64,000 bases of DNA from Aldrovandia affinis (Eukaryota; Chordata; Actinopteri; Notacanthiformes; Halosauridae), in the NCBI GenBank assembly GCA_029706075.1, contig JAINUG010000048.1, forward strand, positions 2,722,501 to 2,786,500, in the 5' to 3' direction. Position 1 is the first letter of the stretch, and each line of letters starts with the position of its first letter. Of this stretch, positions 55,916 through 64,000 are shown piece after piece. The notes beneath the pieces were generated by a model that saw nothing but the letters and a program-made list of their open reading frames with translations, ran no database searches and was not told the origin of the DNA. Position numbers and translations under genes: made by a program.

Positions 55916-56228
55916 CTATATTTTTTTATTTGTATGTATTTTTCTGATTTTACTCCCAATTTAGTAGCCAATTACTCCCGCTGTGCTTAGTTCAATCCCC
56001 TCCCTCATAGTTCACTGCCATAGTCCTGTGACCGACAAAGGCGAAGCGTTGCCTCCTCCGATACAGCACTTGTCGTGCCGTCGACTGTAATTCCGGTACC
56101 CCAGAACCACTCCTGTGCGCAGTGAACTGTGTCGGCTCCCCCCTCCCTGGGCTAGACAGCCAATTGCAACGGCTTCGTCCCGTTGCGTCGCCCCTTCGCA
56201 GAGGGTGCCACGTACCTCCACAAAAATG
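55916..56228 (-). repeat. tRNA-derived SINE (family A), copy
   Basis: The plus strand shows the tail complement CCCAATTTAGTAGCCAATTA and the body block GGGCTAGACAGCCAATTGCA. The far end reads GAGGGTGCCACGTACCTCCA, where the head is diverged or lost. Body order matches copies at 836 and 10959. Confidence 0.7.
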
Positions 56229-56960
56229 AAAGGTTGCAGACGCCGTCATAAAATGTTGTGTAATCTGATTGGTTGGAATGAGGTGGTAAACTCCATTGCA
56301 TTGGAGATACAGAATACTACTTCCATCTGACTTTGTTTTGTTGTTTTCATGTTATTACAATGGATGATTTAGAATAATTGTTTGTGGAGCAGGTGAGGAA
56401 GTATCCTCAAATGTATAACTCCTCAAGAAGTTATTATAAAGACGCCATGAAGACAGCCAATTAATCAGTGGAGATTTTAGGGAATCTCAATAGAGACTAG
56501 CTGCAATGCAGATATAAGTGGAAACAGTTGCGAGACAGGTAAAATATCTATAGCTAGCAAGCTGGTTTATTAAGCATAAATTGGCCTTTAGGCACACCAC
56601 AGGTGTACGCCATTTCACTGATGAAGACCAAAATGGTTTAATCTTTTTTTTCTTTTAAACGTTGAGTGTAGATCGTTTGTAAACAGTTAGGTCCTAATAT
56701 AGGAATTTATTACACCTGTTGGGCTACACCTGTTTTTAACCAAAATGTCTGACACGAGCGCTATCCATTTCTAGGCTTGCCAGTTAGCTCTTGATCTCAA
56801 AAGTGCTGTTGGAATTTGGGAGGTAATATTTTAAGAACAAATTAATCAATATTAGGGCACTTGTTCCCTAATACTTGTAACAACCTGATGATCAGAGAGG
56901 ACTAACAATTACTTTTGAAACCACCTTTGACTTTACTATGTCAATGCGTCAGGAATGAAT
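56229..56960. other. Intron 1 of rbm4 gene 3, unassigned stretch
   Basis: No repeat boundary or coding signal recognised. Confidence 0.45.
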
Positions 56961-57683
56961 ATATGGGTGGGTATAAAAAGTATTCACGGCATTTTTCAAA
57001 TTTTATTTTCTTACTTTGTGGAATCAAATTAGATTTAATTGGGATTTCTTGTCACTGATCAACACAAAATATTATATAATATCAAATAAAAAGCAACTAT
57101 AAAACTTTTTGTTAATTAATTACAAAAAAACAGACTATTTGTATTCACCCCTTTTTCTAAGATGCACCTAAATAAACTGTCCTTTGGAAAACAATAGGCT
57201 GGGCGCTTCACAAATCTGCGCTTTATGGGAAGGTGGCAAAAAAAGAAAGCCATAAAATTTGTCAGAAGGCATGGGAGATTCTCAAACCAAGTGGAGGAAG
57301 ATTCTATAGTCTGATGAATGTAACTTTTTGGCATCAACGTAAGACGCTATATTTGGTGCAAGCCTAACACTGCATACCATCCCAAGAACAGTATCCCTAC
57401 CGTGAAACTTGGTGGCGGGAGCCTAACCCTACGTTCTAACAGGGAGCGATTCGGCAACGAGTTGTGGGAAATGCATTGATTCTCTATGAGAGTGTGCGAC
57501 TTCCGGCGACTGTGGCCAACAGGTCCTATTTCCCGATTAATCGGCGTTTCGGTGTCCCAGAAAAGTTCAAATTTCTGAACTTTCCGGGAAAGTTGCCCGG
57601 TAAGAGCCAATCAAATTAATGTCTTGCTGTTTTTACCTTCCACGTGGAAACCAACACAAAACCGACATCGTTCCGACACTTCA

Positions 57684-57800
57684 ACATGGAGGAGAAACTG
57701 ATAGCAGCGGTCTGCAATACTCCCATACTGTACAATGTTTCCCTGCAGGAGTACAGGGGAAAAAAAAAAAAATGACGCTTGGACAGCGGTGGCAGCAGTT
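57684..57800 (+). pseudogene. MADF-domain protein N-terminal fragment (Harbinger accessory gene)
   Basis: From ATG at 57684 (AACATGGAGGAGAAACTG) the frame reads MEEKLIAAVCNTPILYNVSL, then QEYRGKKKK. After a frame change in the A-run it continues DAWTAVA-like. This order (hydrophobic helix, LY/LW, Y, basic run, D/E-AW) is typical of MADF domains, which autonomous Harbinger elements encode as a DNA-binding partner of the transposase. Only the first part remains. Confidence 0.65.
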
Positions 57801-58693
57801 GTTTGTTTCCCTGGTCAGTTTTCAATTCAAGTCAATTCCTTTTTATTAATTGGTAACGTTATAGATGCGGCTATAGAGGCATACGCGAGTGACGGAGGGT
57901 CTTGTAATTAGCCAAAACCATTGCGACGTGTTTGGAATAGATTGTATGATAGTAAAACGTTATTTATTTTATTTATTTAACCTTTATTTAGCCAGGCAAA
58001 AGTTATGCACAGTTTATTCCGTCGCACATGGTTTTGGATATCATATACCAGCGCAGCTAAGCTAGCTAGCACCCATATTACAATAACGATGTGTTAATAA
58101 TTATATACCATAACTGAGCTATGTAGATTTATCAAATTAGCTAGCTAGCTACTTGTGATTAAAACAAAAGAAACGGAAAAGACGTAGACATGGTAGGCTA
58201 GGTAGACAATATTTAATATAAAGACAGCTGATCATACAGTGTAACAAATCTAAAATTTGTTACAGGATGCACTTTTATTTATTTGTTAAAGAATACTCTT
58301 TTCGGCTTTGTTCTTCTGAGGCTGGAAACAGAGATGTGTATTTGGAATGGTCTATGAATGGTTGTGTTTTACATTGCAAAACAATAAAGACTTTTTTTTA
58401 AAGTTTCAAGTCATCCTATTTATTATATAATATTGGGGACATGGGTCAACTAGTTGTTGCTATACAGTGGCTGTATGTGACATTTGAATAGGGATGGTTC
58501 TAAATATGAATATTGTAAGAAATATGGCAGCGCTCTGATCTTGATGAAGGTTTTATTTCGTTAGCGACAGTGACAAAGTAAATGACGGGTAATACAAGAA
58601 TATCAGCAAGCACTCTGGACTCAGCCGAGTTCGTCTGAATGTATTTCTCCCAACTCAATGGCTCTAGAATACTCTAGGTGTGATTTATTCACT

Positions 58694-58840
58694 CTATTGT
58701 ATTGCTAATGTCTCTTCGTGCTGCCGGCGGGTCTGCAAAATTCTGTGGACCCACACACGGGACCTCCGGCGTTTGCAGCGCAAGTACAAAGCCGCAATTA
58801 CTAAAAGCCTTCTGCGTTTCAGTTTATCGTTCATAATTGA
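58694..58840 (-). pseudogene. Harbinger transposase N-terminal fragment
   Basis: The minus strand reads MNDKLKRRRLLVIAALYLRC, then KRRRSRVWVHRILQTRRQHE. The basic stretch and WVH-x2-L-x3-R pattern resemble the N-termini of PIF/Harbinger nucleases. The frame ends soon after (stop near 58694), before any catalytic motif. Confidence 0.65.
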
Positions 58841-59793
58841 AGGAAACAATACTGCTAGCCAACTACTATTTCCAATACAGATTCTCAAAACCGATGATGA
58901 ACTATTCGTTTACGATGCCAAAAAATTGTAAGCACGTCGGAAGCATTTTTGAGGACGCCAGTCAAGCGCGGTGAACGCCCACTGGGCAATTTATTCGCCT
59001 AGCATCGCCTAGCATCGCTCCCTGTTAGAACGTAGGGTAATGCTATGGGGAAGCTTCTCTGCTTCAGGGACTGGAAAATTGTCAAAACAGAAGACAAAAT
59101 GTATGGCGCAAGCAATAGACAAATTTTGAAGAAAACCTGCTGCAGTCTGCAAAAGACTTGCAACTTGGGAGAAGATGTATATTCCAACAGGACAATAACC
59201 CAAAGCATACAGCAAAAGCCACATTGGAGTGGTTTAAAAAGCTATGTCCTGGGGTGGTCCAATCAAAGCCCAGACCTCAATCCCATTGAGAATCTGTGGA
59301 AAGATTAGAAAATTGTTGTTCACCACTGGTCCTCATCCAATCTAATGGAGCTTGTGGAATTTAGTAAGGAAGAATGGGCAGAAATTGCAGTGTCTAGATG
59401 TGAGAGAAAGCTGGTAGAGAATTACTTAAATACACTCACAGCTGTCATTGCAGCTAAAGGTGCTTCTACCAAGTATTAAGTCAAGGGGGAGTGAATAAGA
59501 TGTAATCAATTGTCTGTTTTCTATTTGTAATTTAAAAAAAGCTTTACAGTTGTTTTTTTTATTTGACATTATAGAGTATTTTGTGTTGATCGGTGGCAAG
59601 AAATCGCAATTAAATCCATTTTGATTCCATGAAGAAAGAAAACACAATTAGAAAAATTCCAAAGGGGGTGAATACTTTTTATATCCATCGTAACTGCAAA
59701 GGAATTGATATGAAGCTCATTGTTTTTATTCTTTCTCCTCAAGTTGTAAATGTGATTAAAACAATTTACAACCAATTTTTTTGGTTTCTGCAG

Positions 59794-60222
59794 TGCAAAA
59801 CGTGCAACACCATGGTGAAGATATTCATCGGCAACCTGTCCCAGGACACCACGGCAGAGGAACTGCGGTCCCTCTTCTCTCAGTATGGGAAGATCTCGGA
59901 ATGCGACATTGTGAAGAACTTTGGCTTTGTGCACATGGACGACAAGGCAGAGGCAGAGGAAGCATCCGCAACCTGCACCACTACGAGCTCAACGGCCTGG
60001 CCATGAACGTGGAGTTGAGCCGCAGCAAATCAAAGGCCTCCACCAAGCTGCACGTGGGCAATATCAACAGCAGCTGCACTAACCAGGAGCTGCGTGCTAA
60101 GTTTGAGGAATACGGTCCAGTGGTGGAGTGCGACATCGTGAAGGACTACGCCTTCGTGCACATGGAGCGTGTGGAAGATGCCATGGAGGCCATCAGTGGC
60201 CTGGACAACACAGCCTTCCAAG
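59794..60222 (+). pseudogene. rbm4 gene 3, coding exon A with a 1-base deletion
   Basis: The acceptor GGTTTCTGCAG ends at 59793; ATG at 59812. The frame reads [23 protein letters not shown]1-like [10 protein letters not shown] and then shifts at codon 51 (59962-59964): one base is missing before ATCCGCAACCTGCAC. The downstream frame is intact ([37 protein letters not shown]) to the donor TTCCAAG / GTGAATCC. The exon is 411 bases against 412 in gene 2. As written the protein stops after 64 aa. Everything else (splice sites, RRM2, conserved exon 1 motif) looks gene-like, so this is either a recent pseudogene or an error in the sequence. The C-terminal exon is not in the window. Confidence 0.88.
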
Positions 60223-60589
60223 GTGAATCCACAGGCAGGACAGGGTGAGCCAGTGGCCCAGCGTAGGCGGTCCTGGTAATGATAGTGCTCTCTGCCATCT
60301 AGAAGGGACGGGCAAGCAGAAATGTCTTGGAAAGTATTTAGCAGGGAGACTAGTATGGAGCTCATCATTCCAAAGGTTTGTCACATTAACTGTGGGGCCC
60401 AATGACCCATCTTGGTAAAAAGATAGCCTTTAGGGAAATGTGGACAGTAATTTGGCACTAATGCTGGTCCATTAAGTCCCACAATATCTGTTTCCCAGTG
60501 GCGGAAGAATGATTTGTTTAGTGATGGGGTGGTGGGGGGTAGTGCCTGGGACCAGACTATTGTTAGCATTCTATTGCTTCAAGTACACG

Positions 60590-61620
60590 TAGTGAACAAA
60601 AGAAAGAGGAAAAGTGAATGCAAAGTCACTTAATATGATATTGGGCCACCACATGTGGTCAGTACGGACTTGATGAGTCTACCAATGTCTGGAATTCTGT
60701 AGGAGGAATACGACACCACTCTTCCACGAGAAAGTCAATCATCTCACGCTTAGTTGATGGAAGTGGGAAACGCTGTCTCAGGCGTTGTTACAGAATATCC
60801 CATAAATGCTCGATTGGGTCCAGATTTGGTGACTGAGAAGGCCATGACATAGATAATATCAATGTCATACTCCTCAAACCATTGGCTGACTCATGCTCTG
60901 GATGTGGGCATTGGCATGAAAGCCATCCTGCATCCCTTTGCAGGAAAGAAATGCTTAAAAATGGGAAAAAGATGATCACTCAGTACCATTAAGTAACAAT
61001 TGACATCAACCCTGCTGCCTTTTTTAAATGCTTTTTCATTTTTTCTCCCAATTTGAAACTTCCGATCAAATTCTCAAGCCATGCTCGCTGCAAACCCCGT
61101 TTTCAATTCAGAAGAGTGCAGACAAGCACGTGCTCTTAGAAACGTGATGTCAGCGGCCGCTTCTTTTCACACTGTAGTTCACATGTTAAGCTTCACAAGT
61201 TAAGACAGTTCATGAGCAGCTTTGTAAAGGCAGACTGTGGGCACCTAATTGACCAACGTAGGTTGCTGGTGTACAACATGACACGATCATCCCTGCTGAC
61301 TGTATCCCTCCATCCCTGGCTGATGCTACTGCCAATTATGCATTGTCCCACGGGGCTGCTGGCCACAGTCGGCACTACACTAGCATGGCCCAGATTCAAT
61401 ACCAGACCGTGGAGCCCATCCACACACTACCACAGTGCCTTTACAGGATGAGGCACTCAGCAGCCACTACCTTGCCTTCTAAGGGTATGAGTAAAGCAAA
61501 CCATGCCAGGAAAATGTGCCCAACACCTTTATGGAACCACCAGAACTGTTACTGTTAGAACATTTGTGTTTACATTTTTTAGTTCACTATCTGTATATGG
61601 GTGTTGGTCCATTCACTCTA
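60590..61620 (-). mobile_element. Tc1-like element (family 4) with a SINE inside
   Basis: Blocks such as CTGTCTCAGGCGTTGTTACA, CCATAAATGCTCGATTGGGT and GGTGACTGAGAAGGCCATGA match the element at 63388, with transposase on the minus strand. After a SINE insertion it resumes CTTCTAAGGGTATGAGTAAA and CCATGCCAGGAAAATGTGCC. Ends are approximate. Heavily decayed. Confidence 0.78.
61020..61478 (-). repeat. tRNA-derived SINE (family A-like), nested in Tc1
   Basis: The complement ends AAATTGGGAGAAAAAATGAA, the family A tail, and has a B-box-like GGTATTGAATC near 61392-61402. It interrupts the Tc1 sequence between CATCAACCCTGCTGCC and CCTTGCCTTCTAAGGG. The open frames across it are not protein genes. 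Confidence 0.6.
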
Positions 61621-62294
61621 CCTATCGCTACACAGTTTTGTGTTGATTCAATGAGTCTTTCTTATCTCATCATCAATCATTTCAGTGTAATTTATTTTGT
61701 ATGTTGTGTGTCAGTCTGGCCCTAGACAAAGCTACAAGTGGAGAGATTACGATGATAATCGGATGTTCAATGTGGCGAAATAGAGAGATGCTTATCTGTG
61801 AATGCCTTTTATAAACGAGAGGCTTGAACTGATGTATGAAACTCTTCAAAAAGTCTCTTCAGTGCAATGTAGTAGCTAAGGTAGTACTAGGTAGTAGCTA
61901 GTTAGCTACATATTAATATTAGTTACTAACTAGCACCGAACACCATTTGGTAGTCAGCTAGAAAGCTAGCTGTCCATCCATGATTATCCTAGCTTCTGTT
62001 AATGGCAGAAAGTAACCAGTCTCTCAATGCAGTCAGACATATTGCTAATGTTGGTCAGAATCAGAGGTCTTGCCCCTAGGAAAAGGAGCGTGGCAAAACA
62101 ATCAGCATGTCTGCCGAGATTTCAGGTGAATATCAGATGTATTTCAGTGGGACTGACACTAGACTGTAAAGTTGCAGGAGACTGCTGATAACGTTACTCT
62201 GGGCCCAGGCAAGGAAAGGTGCCTTCATAGTAGAGGAAGCTGAAGATGGCTAGCCTGGAAGCAAAACCTTGTGTTATGGTAGCATAGCTAAGTA
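61621..62294. other. Unassigned stretch right of the Tc1 copy
   Basis: GCTAGC/TAGCTA words near 61870-61960. No gene or repeat boundary recognised. If gene 3 is transcribed it would be intronic. Confidence 0.45.
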
Positions 62295-62302
62295 CCTTAT
62301 AG

Positions 62303-62533
62303 CAGCGGTCCCCAACCTTTTTTGCACCACGGACCGGTTTAATGCAAGACCATTTTTTCCACAGACCGGGGGGGGTACATGAAAAAAAAAAAACTGAGAC
62401 AAGTGCGGAAAAGAGGCACAGACGGAAGTGGTCATTTTTCAAAATAAAACATCCTGCAGACTGCGATAGTCAATAAAATTTAAATTAAAATGTTTTTATT
62501 ATTTCTGTGCGGCCCGGTAGTTGGGGACCCCTG
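62303..62533. mobile_element. hAT-type MITE with perfect 8-base duplication
   Basis: The ends are CAGCGGTCCCCAACCTTTTT and, on the complement, CAGGGGTCCCCAACTACCGG. Identical CCTTATAG flanks both sides (62295-62302 and 62534-62541). Contains ACCACGGACCGG and its inverted counterpart. No coding sequence. Confidence 0.92.
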
Positions 62534-62541
62534 CCTTATAG

Positions 62542-63387
62542 GTCTGGTATTTTCTTTGTTTTGCTCTCATTGAAACCAGCTGAAACATAAATATTTTCCC
62601 GTAAAAATGGTTAAACACGCTGGTTGGTTAACCCATATGTTTTTAACAGGGTGGCAAGACCTTTCACCCTGGCCTTGCAAGAAAAACAAGTCTTGTGATT
62701 TGGTCAATATGAAACAGGGTAATCCAAAAAGCATAAAGCCCAATTATTGATGCAAGAAACCAACAGGTTCAAATGACTAATTCTAGACTCTTAAGTCATT
62801 GCTAGCTTGCTAGCAGTGTGGCCTGTGTAATCTGGATGCCAGGCTAGAAGATGGCTGCTGAATGGTGGAAAGTGGAACAGATGCAAGTCTTCGCGCCAAT
62901 GGTGTTGGATTTTAGAGGGAGTTTTATTGACGAATAAATGCTGATGTTTTTTCTAAGCTTCTATTCTAAAGATGGGTTTTTTGTTAGAATAGTGCTGTTT
63001 TGATCATGATGATTTCTGTTATTTTAAGCAGAACAGCCCATAAGGAAGCTCCTCGTCCACATCTCTGGGAATTAATGTAATATTAGTCTCATATAATGAT
63101 TAATATGGGTTGAAACATACGGGGAAGAAAAAAATATATTTGCAATATATCTTTAAAGTATCCTTCTAGACATACCAGACAATTCAATATGACTTGACCA
63201 TACAGAATATATTGTTTAATCGTAGATTTCTTTGGACAGAAATTCATGTGAAATTTCAGACCCATTTACACTATATTCAATTTCACTTTTTTAAGTTTCA
63301 GCTTGCATTTTATGAAAAAAATTTATTATAGTGTAAATATCAAAACAGAAATGTATGACATTTAAAAAAAGATGTAATTGTGACCTA
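62542..63387. other. Unassigned stretch
   Basis: AT-rich, no coding or repeat boundary recognised. The expected gene 3 C-terminal exon (zinc knuckle) is not here. Confidence 0.5.
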
Positions 63388-64000
63388 CAGGTAACTGCCG
63401 AAATAATGGAACCAAGCTATCACAAGCCACCGGAACAGCTTTAGTAGGCTTTGGCATAGATTATACAAGTGGAGCGCTATTGGAGGGATTCTTTTACAAT
63501 AAATTAATTTGGTGTTTCGTTGATGGTGGTGGAAAACGCTGTCTCAGGCACTGCGCCAGAGTCTCCCATAAATGCTCAGTTGGGTTGAGATCTGGTGACT
63601 GAGATGGCCATGATATGTGGTTTACATCGTTTTCTTGCTCCTCAAACCATTCAGTGACCTGTGGATGGGGGCATTGTCATCCTGGAAGAGACCACTCCCA
63701 TCAGGATAGAAATGCTTCACCACAGGATGAAGCCAATCACTCAGAATGGCTTTGTATTTATTGGCATTTACCTTGCTCTCTAAGGTGTTGAGTGGACCTG
63801 ACCCATGCCAGGAAAACACACCCAACCCCATAACAGAGCCGCCAGAACCCTTCACCATGGGAAAGAAGGACTTGAGCCTGTAGGTTTCTTTTACCGTGCG
63901 CCACACATGCACTTGTCTGCTTGTTGAGAGCAGGATAAAGGATGACTCATCTGACTTTTTCCCCCACTGCTCAGTAGACCACTGCCTGTGGTCTTTGCAC
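63388..64000 (-). mobile_element. Tc1-like element (family 4), runs off the right edge
   Basis: It starts CAGGTAACTGCCGAAATAAT after a TA at 63386-63387. The minus-strand transposase is partly intact: between 63622 and 63912 it reads SFFPMVKGSGGSVMGLGVFS, then DGSGLFQDDNAPIHRS with the second catalytic Asp of the DDE triad. The rest lies beyond the window. Confidence 0.87.
63622..63912 (-). pseudogene. Tc1-like transposase fragment (family 4)
   Basis: A 96-residue open segment of the catalytic domain with the GLFQDDNAPIH motif and VWRTVKETYRLKSFFPMVK upstream. Frame changes near 63620 separate it from the NPIEHLW-like region (about 63560-63600). Incomplete in the window. Confidence 0.8.

Larger units (their letters stand above)
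57427..59037. mobile_element. PIF/Harbinger element with TAA target duplication
   Basis: Perfect 24-base inverted ends (CCCTACGTTCTAACAGGGAG then CGAT) are flanked by TAA at 57424-57426 and 59038-59040. Removing the element restores the Tc1 sequence CCTAATGCTATGGGG. The 1611-base interior keeps the start of a MADF-domain gene (plus strand) and the start of a Harbinger transposase gene (minus strand). The middle holds AATAAA signals and a TTAACCTTTATTTAGCCAGG motif. The nuclease core is deleted. Confidence 0.88.
56961..59690 (+). mobile_element. Tc1-like element (family 3) interrupted by a Harbinger insertion
   Basis: The left end GGGTGGGTATAAAAAGTATT and the right end GTGAATACTTTTTATATCCA are the family 3 ends seen at 15022-16195. 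Transposase sequence is readable on both sides of the insertion: CTTCACAAATCTGCGCTTTA and ACCATCCCAAGAACAGTATC left; [15 protein letters not shown] right. Many frameshifts. The right end is only about 100 bases from the gene 3 acceptor. Confidence 0.85.

Noticed and set aside
61212-61558. Two open frames resembling a protein exon
   Set aside because: They lie across a SINE inserted in a Tc1 element; the peptide has no family resemblance and the boundaries follow the repeat.
1-64000. CRISPR arrays, bacterial operons, rRNA genes
   Set aside because: Repeats seen are interspersed or simple; gene structure is eukaryotic throughout.

Overview
The window looks like vertebrate, almost certainly teleost, genomic DNA. 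Its genes are split by GT-AG introns, and it is packed with degenerate Tc1/mariner copies, hAT and PIF/Harbinger insertions, tRNA-derived SINEs and a fish-type L1 retrotransposon. Palindromic words such as GCTAGC and TAACGTTA are common in the introns. The species cannot be fixed from sequence alone; the heavy Tc1 load and SINE tails would fit a pike- or salmon-like fish, but that is only a guess.

Left part (about 1-24 kb). The 5' half of a Ras guanine-nucleotide exchange factor, recognised as rasgrp2, lies on the minus strand in six coding exons between 6954 and 2020; the rest of the gene is to the left of the window. Its introns and upstream flank hold a Tigger/pogo remnant, several Tc1 relics (one carrying a nested 1.17-kb element with a CTG target duplication), tRNA-derived SINEs and a probable solo LTR at 13739-14237. 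From 16 to 24 kb I see no convincing gene.

Right part (about 24-60 kb). Three tandem, same-strand members of the RBM4/lark RNA-binding family follow. Gene 1 (coding 28628-30179, 360 aa, rbm4.3-like) has two RRMs and a proline/arginine-rich tail but no CCHC zinc knuckle. Gene 2 (36555-36966 joined to 47152-47960, 406 aa) is a canonical RBM4 with two RRMs, a zinc knuckle and an RGG-rich segment. Gene 3 has only its first coding exon in the window (59812-60222); it is a close copy of gene 2's exon but carries a 1-base deletion that breaks RRM1. Each gene appears to have a short non-coding first exon containing GCCATTT, an intron, an exon with both RRMs, and then a C-terminal exon. Genes 1 and 2 also have a likely 3'-UTR intron starting within about 25 bases of the stop.

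The most striking structure is the intron between the two coding exons of gene 2. It is 10.2 kb, against 0.47 kb in gene 1, and almost all the excess is one Tc1 element (37177-46869) that later received a 2.7-kb hAT element, a 273-bp hAT-type MITE and a 5.8-kb L1, each with readable target-site duplications. A second informative nest is a 1.6-kb PIF/Harbinger derivative (57427-59037) inside another Tc1. It keeps the start of a MADF-domain protein on one strand and the start of a Harbinger transposase on the other. All mobile-element reading frames seen are broken. I found no prokaryotic features, CRISPR arrays, rRNA genes or functional tRNA genes.
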